A stretch of DNA of 64,000 bases, taken from assembly GCA_948467735.1 (NCBI GenBank), contig CAOKFN010000017.1, forward strand, positions 19,372 through 83,371, in the 5' to 3' direction. Within the stretch, counting starts at the first letter, position 1; each line of letters opens with the position of its first letter. The stretch is from an uncultured bacterium. Its GTDB lineage: Bacteria; Bacillota; Clostridia; Lachnospirales; Lachnospiraceae. Positions 33,368-42,569 of this stretch are shown here, in pieces. The notes under the pieces are model-generated. The model ran no database searches. It was not told the DNA's origin and saw nothing but the letters and a program-made list of their open reading frames with translations. The position numbers were made by a program, and so were the translations under genes.

Positions 33368-34975
33368 ATGGCTGACAAGCTGAAAGAGATACCGGGAAAA
33401 ATACTGGAATGGTGGAATAAGTTTACCAATAAGCAGAAAACCATTATCGTTGCGATTACGGCGGTTGTGATTTTTACTTTTGTTATCATCGTATATACTT
33501 TCACCAGACCTCAATACACGCACCTCAAGACTTTTGACAGCAGCGCGGAGGCGGCGGAGGTAATCAGCATTTTGGACGATGCGGAGATTACCCACAGGGA
33601 GTCGGATAACCTGTTGACAATCGAGGTGTTGACCAGCCAGATTTCTCAGGCAAACTATGCGCTGGCGTCCGCAGGATATGTTCCGGATGCCGTTAAACCG
33701 TCGGATTATCTGAGCGGCGGCATGTCCACCACCTCGTGGCAGCTGCAGAAAAATTATGCGATTTACATGGGAGACTATATGGCGTCCATGTTTAAGTCGC
33801 TGTCTTTTGTGAAAGATGCGAAGGTTGTGGTGACTCTGGCGGATCAGAGCGGCACTTTATGGGCGCAGCAGCAGAAGGAAGAGTCATCGGCGTATATTCA
33901 GCTGAATCTGTCCGAAACCTGTACGCCCGCCCAAGCGGCGGCGGTTGCAAGATCGGCCGCCACTGTCTTGGGGAATTCCACCACATCGAATATAACGATA
34001 ATGGATTACGACGGAAATCTTCTGTTCGCCGGAGGGGATGATTACGCATACGGCGGCATTGCCAATTCTCTTCAGGAGCTGCGGGAGCAGGAGTCAAACA
34101 GAGTGGAGAATCAGACCAAGAGGGTGCTGTACGGTACGGGGCAGTTCCAGTCGATTGAGGTGCGGACCCATCTTGAAATGGATTTTGCCGAGTACCAGAA
34201 TAAAATCAGGGAATATTCCGCTCCCGACGGAATGACCGACGGCATGAAATCTCATGAGAGTATTTTGGAATCTTCTTCCACCAACGGGGTGGCGGGCATA
34301 CCGGGAACGGATTCCAACGGGGGAGATTTGACCGATACCATGAATCCGGACTATAGCAGCAGCGAGACTTCTCAGACGGAGGTGTCAAGGGATTTTCTGC
34401 CCAATATCGCAGACAGCAGTGTGAACATTCCGCCGGGAGTGGTTGACTATTCCACTTCTTCCATGGCCATTACCATGGTTACATATCGCGAGTACAACGA
34501 GGAGACCGTGAGAAGTCAGGGACTTTTGGACGGCGGCATGACATGGGAGCAGTTTAAGGAAGAAAACCGCGCGGACGTCAGGATGACGGTGGAGGATGAG
34601 TATTATGAGCTGGCTGCAATGGCCACCGGCATCGCCCGGAATAATATTGTCATTCTTGCATATGAATCTCCTATTTTTATCGACAGGGAGAGAATGAACA
34701 TCGGCTTGACGGATATTTTCAGCATTGTGATGATCGTGCTGATTCTGGGCCTGCTTGGATTTGTGCTGCTTCGCAGCATGGGTTCCAGAAAGCAGACGGA
34801 GGAGGAAGAAGATTTGTCGGTGGAAGGTATGCTTCAGTCTACAACGGAGCCGATGGAAGATATTGATGTGGAGGCGAAATCCGAGACACGCAAGCTGATA
34901 GAGAAATTTGTGGATGAGAATCCCGAAGCGGCGGCAAATCTGCTGCGCAACTGGTTAAATGAGGATTGGGGTTAA
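33368..34975 (+). CDS. fliF: Flagellar MS-ring protein FliF
   Basis: A 535-residue MS-ring protein. An N-terminal membrane helix (about 24-45, IIVAITAVVIFTFVIIVYTF) precedes ring-building motifs (LASAGYVPDAVKPSDYL, then KDAKVVVTLADQSGTLWAQ). A flexible Ser/Thr/Asp-rich loop lies at about 290-345. A second membrane helix (about 448-471) is followed by the acidic C-terminal tail (KFVDENPEAAANLLRNWLNEDWG) that binds FliG. GGGGAG precedes ATG at 33368. It is the assembly platform of the basal body, and fliG follows 15 bases later. Confidence 0.96.
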   Translation: MADKLKEIPGKILEWWNKFTNKQKTIIVAITAVVIFTFVIIVYTFTRPQYTHLKTFDSSAEAAEVISILDDAEITHRESDNLLTIEVLTSQISQANYALASAGYVPDAVKPSDYLSGGMSTTSWQLQKNYAIYMGDYMASMFKSLSFVKDAKVVVTLADQSGTLWAQQQKEESSAYIQLNLSETCTPAQAAAVARSAATVLGNSTTSNITIMDYDGNLLFAGGDDYAYGGIANSLQELREQESNRVENQTKRVLYGTGQFQSIEVRTHLEMDFAEYQNKIREYSAPDGMTDGMKSHESILESSSTNGVAGIPGTDSNGGDLTDTMNPDYSSSETSQTEVSRDFLPNIADSSVNIPPGVVDYSTSSMAITMVTYREYNEETVRSQGLLDGGMTWEQFKEENRADVRMTVEDEYYELAAMATGIARNNIVILAYESPIFIDRERMNIGLTDIFSIVMIVLILGLLGFVLLRSMGSRKQTEEEEDLSVEGMLQSTTEPMEDIDVEAKSETRKLIEKFVDENPEAAANLLRNWLNEDWG

Positions 34976-34990
34976 AAGAGAGGTACATAC

Positions 34991-36013
34991 ATGGCGAGGA
35001 GTTCGGCAAAGGAGGAAGGCATCCGGGGGATTCAAAAGGCGGCAATCCTTTTGATATCCTTGGGCCCGGAGCGTTCCGCAGGTATTTTTAAACATTTAAA
35101 AGAAGAAGAAATCGAGGAGCTGACGCTTGAAATTGCCAATACCAGAAGCGTGACCCCGCAGGTGAAAGAGGACGTTATCAACGAGTTTTATGAGATATGT
35201 CTGGCTCAGCAGTATATTGCGGAGGGCGGCATCGGATATGCCAAGGATCTGCTGGAAAAGGCGCTGGGATCGGAGAAGGCTATGGACGTCATTGGCAAGC
35301 TGACGGCCTCTTTGCAGGTGAAGCCTTTTGAGTTTGTGCGCAAGACGGACGCTACGCAGATTATCAACTTTATTCAAGACGAACATCCTCAGACCATTGC
35401 GCTGATTCTTTCCTATCTGGCGCCGGCCCAGTCCGCGCTGGTGATTTCGGCGCTGCCGCCTGAGAGACAGGCGGATGTGGCAAGGCGTATCGCCGTGATG
35501 GACCGCACCAGCCCTGATGTGATCAAGGAGGTGGAAAAGGTGCTTGAGGCTAAGCTGGCAAACCTTGTAAATCAGGACTACACCATTATCGGCGGCGTGG
35601 ACGCGGTGGTGGAGATATTGAATACGGTGGATCGAGGCACGGAGCGTCATATTATGGAGACCTTGGAAATCGACGAGCCGGAATTGGCGGACGAGATCAG
35701 AAAGAAGATGTTCGTGTTCGAGGATATCCTGCTTCTGGACGACAGGGCGATTCAGCGTGTGCTGCGTGAGGTGGATAACAATGATCTGGCGATAGCGCTT
35801 AAGGTTGCCAATGACGATGTGAAGGGCGCAATCTTCAACAACATGTCCAAGCGTCTGGTGGTTATGATTCAGGAAGATATGGAGTTTATGGGACCTGTGC
35901 GTATGAAAGACGTGGAGGAAGCCCAGCAGAAGATTGTCAATGTGATAAGAAAGCTTGAGGATACCGGTGAAATTGTAATTTCCAGAGGCGGAGGTGACGA
36001 GATTGTTGTCTAG
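34991..36013 (+). CDS. fliG: Flagellar motor switch protein FliG
   Basis: A 340-residue C-ring protein. It has an N-terminal FliF-binding domain, the middle domain with FIQDEHPQTIALILSYL (EHPQ motif that binds FliM), and the C-terminal torque domain with charged residues (ELADEIRKKMFVFEDILLLDDRAIQRVLREVD). It couples proton or sodium flow through MotAB to rotation. GAGAGGTAC lies before ATG at 34991. The stop overlaps the start region of fliH. Confidence 0.97.
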   Translation: MARSSAKEEGIRGIQKAAILLISLGPERSAGIFKHLKEEEIEELTLEIANTRSVTPQVKEDVINEFYEICLAQQYIAEGGIGYAKDLLEKALGSEKAMDVIGKLTASLQVKPFEFVRKTDATQIINFIQDEHPQTIALILSYLAPAQSALVISALPPERQADVARRIAVMDRTSPDVIKEVEKVLEAKLANLVNQDYTIIGGVDAVVEILNTVDRGTERHIMETLEIDEPELADEIRKKMFVFEDILLLDDRAIQRVLREVDNNDLAIALKVANDDVKGAIFNNMSKRLVVMIQEDMEFMGPVRMKDVEEAQQKIVNVIRKLEDTGEIVISRGGGDEIVV

Positions 36014-36827
36014 AAATCTGGTAAAACAAAGCTTTATGGTGTATCCGAAGGAAGAGGAAAAGAGGGTTATCGACAACAATGCGCTGATACGCAAGCGCAT
36101 TGGCCAGCTGTCGCCCGAAGGGTTCGTATCCGGCCTTGGGGCGGAGACGCTGGATATCTCTGTGGAAGAAGGCGCGGGCAATGTCATCAAGGCGAAGGAG
36201 GACATGGACGCGCTGATGGAACAGGCAAAGAGCGAGGCGCAGGCGGTCTTGAACGACGCGCAGATTCAGGCCATGCGTATCCGCGAGGACGCGGCCGCAC
36301 GGGCCGAAATTGAGAAGAACGAGATTCTGGCGCAGGCGAGACAGCAGGGATATGAAGAAGGCGCCGCCAGAGCGAGAGCGGAGCTGGAAGCGAAGGAGCG
36401 GGAGTTTCAGGAGACGGCACGTCGGCTGGAAGCCGAGTATCAACAGCAGATCGATGTGCTGGAGCCTCAGTTTATCGATACGATCACGGGGATTTATGAG
36501 CATATTTTTCATGTGGAGCTGGGGTCTTACCGGGAGATATTGGTTCATTTGATTGCTTCCGCCATACGCAGGCTCGAAGGCAGCCATGATTTTATGATTC
36601 ATGTTTCCAAAGAAGATTATCCCTATGTGAATATGCAGAAGAAGCAGATGCTGTCAGGGGTTGTGTCGGGAAACTGCAATGTGGATGTGGTGGAGGACGC
36701 CGCTTTGGAGAAAAATCAATGTACCATTGAAACAGAAGGCGGCATTTATGACTGCGGGCTGGATACCCAGATGTCGGAGCTGAAACGCAGGCTGCAGCTG
36801 CTGTCTTGGTCGAAAACGGAACGATAA
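36003..36827 (+). CDS. fliH: Flagellar assembly protein FliH
   Basis: A 274-residue soluble protein with the FliH plan. A long charged coiled coil (about residues 60-150, with KSEAQAVLNDAQIQAMRIRE) precedes a globular C-terminal domain (VHLIASAIRRLEGSHDFMIHVS...DCGLDTQMSELKRRLQ). It holds and restrains the FliI ATPase at the export gate. The start is uncertain. GGAGG at 35990-35994 overlaps a GTG at 35994, so I favour TTG at 36003, which has proper spacing. Translation is probably coupled to the end of fliG, whose stop codon is at 36011. Confidence 0.88.
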   Translation: MLSRNLVKQSFMVYPKEEEKRVIDNNALIRKRIGQLSPEGFVSGLGAETLDISVEEGAGNVIKAKEDMDALMEQAKSEAQAVLNDAQIQAMRIREDAAARAEIEKNEILAQARQQGYEEGAARARAELEAKEREFQETARRLEAEYQQQIDVLEPQFIDTITGIYEHIFHVELGSYREILVHLIASAIRRLEGSHDFMIHVSKEDYPYVNMQKKQMLSGVVSGNCNVDVVEDAALEKNQCTIETEGGIYDCGLDTQMSELKRRLQLLSWSKTER

Positions 36828-36864
36828 TGTTGGCAGGTGCGGGCTTTCCGGGAGGTTGAATGGT

Positions 36865-38181
36865 TTGCGGACGCTGCAGGTGGATTTTTCAAAATATAAT
36901 AGAATAGCGGAACAGACTTTTTATAAGAAGAAGGGCAAGGTAGTCAATGTGGTAGGGCTTACCATTGAGTCCTCCGGTCCGGACGCAAAGCTGGGAGATA
37001 TCTGCGAGATCACGCCGGAAGGGGAGGAGGAGAGGCCTGCCATCAAGGCGGAGGTGGTCGGATTTAAGAATAAGAAGACCTTATTGATGCCCTATGATTC
37101 CGTTGACGGCATCGGCTTGGGATGTATTGTGGAGAACACAAGCCTTCCCCTTCAGGTATCGGTCAGCAGCGCGCTGCTGGGAAAGACCTTGAACGGTCTG
37201 GGACATCCGGTTGACGGCACAAGCTTTGACGGCGTGCCGTATCTGGTGGAGGCCCCGCCGCCGGATCCCATGAGCAGGAGGATTATTGACGAGGTTCTGC
37301 CGCTGGGCGTAAAGGCGGTGGACGGACTGATTACCGTGGGCAAGGGACAGCGTATCGGCATCTTTGCCGGATCGGGGGTGGGGAAATCCACTCTTATGGG
37401 TATGTTCGCCAGAAATACCAAAGCGGATATCAATGTGATTGCCCTGATTGGGGAGCGCGGCAGGGAAGTGCGGGAATTTATCGAACGCGACTTAGGAACG
37501 GAAGGCATGAAGCGTTCCGTGGTGGTGGTGGCGACTTCCGACAGGCCGGCGCTGGAGAGAAATAAGGCGGCGAAAACGGCTACGGCCATTGCGGAATATT
37601 TCAGGGATCAGGGGAAGGATGTGCTTCTCATGATGGATTCCCTGACACGTTTTTCCATGGCCCAGCGGGAAATCGGGCTTGCCAGCGGCGAACCTCCCGT
37701 GACAAGGGGATATCCGCCCAGCGTATATTCGGAAATGCCGAAGCTTCTTGAGCGGGCGGGATGCGCCGCAAAGGGTTCCATTACAGGTTTATATACGGTG
37801 CTGGTGGACGGAGATGATTTTAACGAACCTATCACGGATACCGCACGAAGTATTCTTGACGGTCATATTATGTTGGATAGGAAGCTGGGGCATAAGAATC
37901 ATTATCCCGCTATCGATATTCTGCAGAGTATTTCCAGATGTATGAGCCAGATAGCGGATAAGGAGCATAAGCAGGCGGCGGGTAAGCTGAAAACGGTTCT
38001 TGCCACCTATAATGAGGCGGAGGATTTAATCAATATCGGCGCATACAAAAGCGGAAGCAATCCCTCCATTGATTATGCGATTTCCAAGATTGATGCGGTG
38101 AATAAGTACCTATGTCAGAACGTGGATGAGAAATTCAGCTTCAACGACAGTGTGGCCATGCTGGAAAAGCTGTTTGCGTAG
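36865..38181 (+). CDS. fliI: Flagellum-specific ATPase FliI
   Basis: A 438-residue F1-beta-like ATPase. The Walker A motif is in GIFAGSGVGKSTLMGMFAR. Further motifs are ALIGERGREVREFIERDLG, the Walker B LLMMDSLTRFSMAQREIGLA and GYPPSVYSEMPKLLERAG. It energises or organises delivery of export substrates with FliH and FliJ. The start is ambiguous: GGAGG (36851-36855) abuts TTG at 36856, so TTG at 36865 with nine bases of spacing is preferred. It follows fliH by 37 bases and precedes fliJ. Confidence 0.95.
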   Translation: MRTLQVDFSKYNRIAEQTFYKKKGKVVNVVGLTIESSGPDAKLGDICEITPEGEEERPAIKAEVVGFKNKKTLLMPYDSVDGIGLGCIVENTSLPLQVSVSSALLGKTLNGLGHPVDGTSFDGVPYLVEAPPPDPMSRRIIDEVLPLGVKAVDGLITVGKGQRIGIFAGSGVGKSTLMGMFARNTKADINVIALIGERGREVREFIERDLGTEGMKRSVVVVATSDRPALERNKAAKTATAIAEYFRDQGKDVLLMMDSLTRFSMAQREIGLASGEPPVTRGYPPSVYSEMPKLLERAGCAAKGSITGLYTVLVDGDDFNEPITDTARSILDGHIMLDRKLGHKNHYPAIDILQSISRCMSQIADKEHKQAAGKLKTVLATYNEAEDLINIGAYKSGSNPSIDYAISKIDAVNKYLCQNVDEKFSFNDSVAMLEKLFA

Positions 38182-38220
38182 GGGCTTGTCATGACGGCTT
38201 CTTGAGGGAGGTGGCCATAG

Positions 38221-38685
38221 ATGGCGAGATTTCGATATTCCATGCAGAGTATCCTGAATATCAAAATGAAGATGGAAACTCTTGCAAAGCAGGAATTCTC
38301 GGCGGCAAGGGCGGCTTTGGACGCGGAGGAAGAGAGACTGCAGCAGCTTTTCGACAGGAAAAGCGGATATGAGAAAGAAGCGAAGGCGCTTCGGGCAGGA
38401 ACGCTGAATCTCAGGAAAATTGAAGAAAACAGGGCGGCAATTCTCTGTATGGATGATTATATACTGCTGCAGAAGAAGCGTGTGGAGATTGCGGAAAAGA
38501 ATCTGGAAGAGGCCAGAGAACGTCTTACAACGGTTATGATGGAGCGCAAGACTCACGAGACGCTGAAGGAGAAGGCATTTCAGGCGTTTCTCATGGAAGA
38601 AAAGCGGCAGGAGAGCAAGGAAATAGATCAGTTGACCAGTTATACCTATGGACAGCGCAGAAGCGAGGAAAAGATGCCCGTTTAG
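38221..38685 (+). CDS. fliJ: Flagellar export chaperone FliJ
   Basis: A 154-residue, almost wholly helical protein (RYSMQSILNIKMKMETLAKQEF... with long Glu/Lys/Arg-rich heptads). It matches FliJ in size, composition and position directly after fliI. FliJ inserts into the FliI hexamer like the gamma stalk of F1 and shuttles chaperones. GGGAGGTGGCC precedes ATG at 38221. The stop at 38683 overlaps the ribosome site of the next gene. Confidence 0.9.
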   Translation: MARFRYSMQSILNIKMKMETLAKQEFSAARAALDAEEERLQQLFDRKSGYEKEAKALRAGTLNLRKIEENRAAILCMDDYILLQKKRVEIAEKNLEEARERLTTVMMERKTHETLKEKAFQAFLMEEKRQESKEIDQLTSYTYGQRRSEEKMPV

Positions 38686-38694
38686 GAGAAGACT

Positions 38695-39558
38695 ATGGCA
38701 AAAGAAATGACATTGGATGCCAATGCGGCAGAACAGGAAAAAGCAAAATTAAAAGAGGAAAAGAAACAGTTAAAAAAGGAGCAGAAGGAGCAGCGCAGGG
38801 AGGCGAAACGCAGGGCGGCCGAGATTGCGAAACAGGAGGAGGCCTTGGGAGAAGACGGCGGAAACGGCGTTGTCACCTTTTTGGCCACGCTGCTGATTGT
38901 GATTTTGTGGCTGGCAGTGATCTGCGTTGTGGTGAAGCTGGATATCGGAGGCTTCGGAAGCGGCGTGCTGACGCCGATTTTGAAGGACGTTCCGGTGCTG
39001 AACAAGATTCTGCCCGGAGTATCCATCACAAGTCCCGCCGAACCGGACAATGACAGCGTCACATCCAATTCGGATGAGACGGCGGCCTATATCAAACAGC
39101 TGGAGCTGGAATTGGAACGGGCTCAGAACGCTTCCAATGCCAAGGATTCCGACATAGAAATTCTGAAGGCGGAGGTGCTGCGCCTGAGAGAATTTGAGCA
39201 GAAGCAGCAGGAATTCCAGCGAATCAAGACAGAGTTTTACGAAGACATTGTGACTGAGCTGGGGGCTGATGAGTTTAAGAAATATTTTGAATCCATAGAC
39301 CGCACGACGGCGGAATACCTTTACAGGCAGGTTCTGATTCAGGAGCAGGCGAGCGCGGAAGTGCAGGCTTACGCGCAGGCTTATGCGGAAATGAAGCCCA
39401 AGGAGGCGGCGAAAATTTTTGACTCCATGACAAACGAGCTCAGTCTGGTGGCAAAAATTTTGAAAAGCATGGACACCGAGTCAAGAGGGAAGATTCTTGC
39501 GGCCATGAATGTGGAGACGGCGGCAAAGCTTACAAAGATGATGGACCCCGAGTCTTAA
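38695..39558 (+). CDS. MotE-like flagellar membrane protein (YlxF position)
   Basis: A 287-residue protein. A very basic and acidic coiled N-terminus (about 1-55) precedes one membrane helix (about 62-83, VVTFLATLLIVILWLAVICVVV). A coiled coil follows (about 120-170). The C-terminal part is MgtE_N-like (MKPKEAAKIFDSMTNELSLVAKILKSMDTESRGKILAAMN). This plan is that of MotE/YlxF/FlbB proteins, which assist motor assembly, and the site between fliJ and fliK is where Bacillus carries ylxF. AGGAG overlaps the fliJ stop. The exact role here is unproven. Confidence 0.82.
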   Translation: MAKEMTLDANAAEQEKAKLKEEKKQLKKEQKEQRREAKRRAAEIAKQEEALGEDGGNGVVTFLATLLIVILWLAVICVVVKLDIGGFGSGVLTPILKDVPVLNKILPGVSITSPAEPDNDSVTSNSDETAAYIKQLELELERAQNASNAKDSDIEILKAEVLRLREFEQKQQEFQRIKTEFYEDIVTELGADEFKKYFESIDRTTAEYLYRQVLIQEQASAEVQAYAQAYAEMKPKEAAKIFDSMTNELSLVAKILKSMDTESRGKILAAMNVETAAKLTKMMDPES

Positions 39559-39717
39559 GGGGGAAATGATTTTATCCGATATATAAGGGGGCATTTTTCA
39601 GGCGCCCGGTTTGTGACGATAGAATCCGCATACAGCGAGAATTCTATAAATATCATTCATGACGATAGGAAGCTTGCCAAGCGAGTTTATCTGTTGCATG
39701 AGAAAGGAGGTTTGGAA

Positions 39718-41202
39718 ATGACGAGTACACCTGTAAGAGATTCAGGGGCGGTGCTGGCGAATCTGGCGGCGGCTCAGGCGGGCAGGAACGCCGGAAGCGG
39801 CGTTATAGGAACGGGCGGATTTCAGAAAGTCTGGGATAATCAGATGAATAAAGGCGCTCAGGGCAGTCCGGCTTCCGACAGTTTTGCAAAAGCGCCGGAA
39901 AAGGCGGATCTAAACACGAGTGCCCGAGAGGGAGAATCCGTGAAGGCGCAGGGCGGACAGTCGGTGCAGAACGAGGAAAATTCCGTTCAGAATGAGGAGA
40001 CTGCCGAAAATTCCGGTGAAACAAAGGAAATATCCAATGTTTCGGAGAATGCGGAGAGCCGGCCGGAGGAACTGACCGAAGAAGAACTGGAGCAGGCGAT
40101 GGAGGTGCTTGGTTCTGCGGCTTTGAAATTAATGCAGCAGATTGCGGACGCTTTCGGCGTTACCATGGAAGAGCTGCAGGCCGCCATGGACGCATTGGGA
40201 ATGAAGCAGACGGATGTGCTGAATGCGGACGCTCTTGGAGGGCTTCTGCTTAAGCTGGGCGGCGCGGAGGATATGTACGCACTGATTACGGACGAAGCGC
40301 TTTACGGCAATTACCGAATGCTGATGGATCAGTTAAACGGCGTATTAGAGGAAAGTGCGGCGGAACTGGCCGTAGAACCTGACGGGCTGGAGAGCCTTTT
40401 GGAGAAAATTTCCGTCAGCGGAACGGGCGCGGAGGAAATAACGGTTTCCACAGATATGGGTGAAACCGCGGGGACGGAATCTGCGGCGGCAGATACAAAG
40501 CAGACAGGAATATCCGCAGGCATGGCCGAGGATGTGACGCAGGCAGGTCAGGGAGTCTCGGATGAGCAGGCCCGGACGGACGGCCGGACAGAGGAGCACT
40601 CAGATCAGGCGGAGGGCGAAGGAAAGCAGTCTTCCGAGAAATTTGACGGGGAAGCACACAATCACTTGTTCGTGCAGGATATGCGGGAAGGACAGTTCCA
40701 GCCGGAAATCGGGCAGGCCCAGAGCGTACTGCAGAGCAGCGGATGGACGGCGGATACCAAGGGGATCATGGGCCAGATTATGGATTACATGAAGCTTCAG
40801 TTAAGCGCCGATACCACAAGTCTTGAAATGCAGCTTCATCCGGCCAGCCTTGGAACCCTTCAAGTGCGGATTGATTCCGGCGCAGGGGTGCTGACGGCAC
40901 ATTTTATCACTCAGAACGAGGCGGTGAAAACGGCGCTGGAAAGTCAGATGGTACAGCTGCAGGAACAGTTTGAGGAACAGGGCATTAAGGTGGAAGCCAT
41001 TGAAGTGACCGTTCAGACTCATGAATTCGAGCAGAATCTGGAGCAGGGCCGGGGCAGGAACCAGCAGGAACCGGAGAAGCGGAACCGTACCAGAAGGATT
41101 AACTTAAACGATTCTCTTGTGATGGAAGCTATGGAAGAGGAAGACGCTCTGGCGGCGGAGATGATGGCGGCCAGCGGAAGTACGGTGGATTATACGGCAT
41201 AA
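39718..41202 (+). CDS. fliK: Flagellar hook-length control protein FliK
   Basis: A 494-residue protein. The N-terminal two thirds are Gln/Glu/Ser/Ala-rich and low in conservation, as usual for the molecular-ruler part. The C-terminal domain (about residues 335-440) carries the FliK core LEMQLHPASLGTLQVRIDSGAGVLTAHFITQNEAVKTALESQM. FliK measures the hook and switches FlhB to filament export. ATG at 39718 has AGAAAGGAGG upstream; the longer frame from 39613 lacks a ribosome site. It follows the MotE-like gene and precedes flgD. Confidence 0.92.
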   Translation: MTSTPVRDSGAVLANLAAAQAGRNAGSGVIGTGGFQKVWDNQMNKGAQGSPASDSFAKAPEKADLNTSAREGESVKAQGGQSVQNEENSVQNEETAENSGETKEISNVSENAESRPEELTEEELEQAMEVLGSAALKLMQQIADAFGVTMEELQAAMDALGMKQTDVLNADALGGLLLKLGGAEDMYALITDEALYGNYRMLMDQLNGVLEESAAELAVEPDGLESLLEKISVSGTGAEEITVSTDMGETAGTESAAADTKQTGISAGMAEDVTQAGQGVSDEQARTDGRTEEHSDQAEGEGKQSSEKFDGEAHNHLFVQDMREGQFQPEIGQAQSVLQSSGWTADTKGIMGQIMDYMKLQLSADTTSLEMQLHPASLGTLQVRIDSGAGVLTAHFITQNEAVKTALESQMVQLQEQFEEQGIKVEAIEVTVQTHEFEQNLEQGRGRNQQEPEKRNRTRRINLNDSLVMEAMEEEDALAAEMMAASGSTVDYTA

Positions 41203-41280
41203 ATGCTGTCAAGGCGTTTTATGAGGCCGTATCCCGCAGGATAATCAGCGTAGTATTGATGAAAAGAAAGGAGTATGTGT

Positions 41281-42021
41281 ATGAGTTTAGTGGCGCCCGT
41301 AGAAGACGGGAAAGTCGTGGAAACAGAATCTCAAAATTCGTTAAAGAAAGCCCATAGTACCAAGAACGGCATGGATAAGGACGCGTTTTTACAGCTTCTG
41401 GTGGCTCAGATGCAGTATCAGGATCCCTTGGAGCCGACGTCCAACACAGAATTTGTGGCGCAGTATGCGCAGTTCTCGCAGGTGGAGCAGATGCAGAATC
41501 TGGCATCGACCAGCGAATTGTCGAGGGCGTCTTCCTTAGTGGGAGAGAACGTCTATGTGAAGACAGTCTCATCTTCGGGAGATCCCAAGTATATTTACGG
41601 CAAGGTGGATTATGTTGTCTTTGAGGCCGGCAAAGCCTATCTGGCCATCAATGAGGAATTGTATTCTCTGGATGATTTGGATACGGTGGTGGATGCAGAG
41701 TACAAGGCGGCTTATGACAAGGCGACGGAGTTCGTTGAGACGCTGAATAAGCTTCCTAAGGTAACTGCAATCGATCTGTCCAATGCCGAGACCATTGATA
41801 AGCTGCAGAAGACTTATGAAGAAATGACGGATTATGAGAAGAGTTTCCTTGCATCGGATGTGGTTAAGAGGTATAATGAATATGTTGAGAGGCTGAAAGA
41901 AGTTCGCAACAACGCGGAAGGAGCGGATAAGAACGATAAGCCTTCCGAGGGCGGAGAGGAATCCGGCGGTGAAGATACCGACACGGAGGGAGCAGGAAGC
42001 ACGCCAAATCCGGCCCCGTAA
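41281..42021 (+). CDS. flgD: Flagellar hook assembly (capping) protein FlgD
   Basis: A 246-residue protein. The N-terminal export/assembly region has DKDAFLQLLVAQMQYQDPLEPTSNTEFVAQYAQFSQVEQMQNL, the clear FlgD signature. Residues 85-130 contain the hook-cap type segment VSSSGDPKYIYGKVDYVVFEAGKAYLAI. The C-terminal part differs from classical FlgD: a helical stretch and an acidic Gly/Glu/Asp tail (EGGEESGGEDTDTEGAGS). It caps the growing hook. AAAGGAG lies before ATG at 41281; the upstream GTG at 41275 is less likely. Confidence 0.92.
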   Translation: MSLVAPVEDGKVVETESQNSLKKAHSTKNGMDKDAFLQLLVAQMQYQDPLEPTSNTEFVAQYAQFSQVEQMQNLASTSELSRASSLVGENVYVKTVSSSGDPKYIYGKVDYVVFEAGKAYLAINEELYSLDDLDTVVDAEYKAAYDKATEFVETLNKLPKVTAIDLSNAETIDKLQKTYEEMTDYEKSFLASDVVKRYNEYVERLKEVRNNAEGADKNDKPSEGGEESGGEDTDTEGAGSTPNPAP

Positions 42022-42081
42022 GCCGAAGGACGACGCAAATGCCGTAAAACAAAATAAGGAAGAAAGAAGGAGCTTGCAGGG

Positions 42082-42489
42082 ATGAACATTCAAAACAATG
42101 GATACATTTCCATTGCACAGTTGTCGGATCAGTATCTGGGCAAGACTCAGAAAACGCAGGTTCGGGATCCCTTGGGGACTACGGATGGTCTTTCCTTTCA
42201 GGAACTGCTGAGGCAGAAGGAGCTGCAGGGCACGGGCGGCCTTAAATTCTCGAAGCATGCCATGGGCAGACTGGCGGATCGCAATATTGAGCTGAGCGAC
42301 AGTCAGCTGGAACGGCTGGAGACGGGAACGAAGAAGGCGGGCCAGAAAGGTATCCGTGATTCGCTGGTGATAGTGGATGAGCTGGCGTTTATCGTGAATA
42401 TACCTAACCGAACGGTCGTCACCGCAATGGACAGCACAGAGACGGACGGAAACATATTTACCAATATCAATGGAGCAGTTATCATATAA
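42082..42489 (+). CDS. Flagellar operon protein, TIGR02530-like
   Basis: A 135-residue soluble protein (KFSKHAMGRLADRNIELSDSQLERLETGTKKAGQKGIRDSLVIVDELAFIVNIPNRTVVTAMD) with the pattern of the small protein found between flgD and flgE in many Firmicutes flagellar operons (TIGR02530 concept). Its biochemical role is unknown; hook assembly is suspected from position. AGAAGGAGC precedes ATG at 42082. It is followed after 80 bases by flgE. Confidence 0.8.
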   Translation: MNIQNNGYISIAQLSDQYLGKTQKTQVRDPLGTTDGLSFQELLRQKELQGTGGLKFSKHAMGRLADRNIELSDSQLERLETGTKKAGQKGIRDSLVIVDELAFIVNIPNRTVVTAMDSTETDGNIFTNINGAVII

Positions 42490-42569
42490 CCGGACCTTTA
42501 GGAGGTTATTGCTCCGCGAATGACAGAGCGGGGCAGCTGTTTCCGGTTTTAATAGGAGGAACAAATACT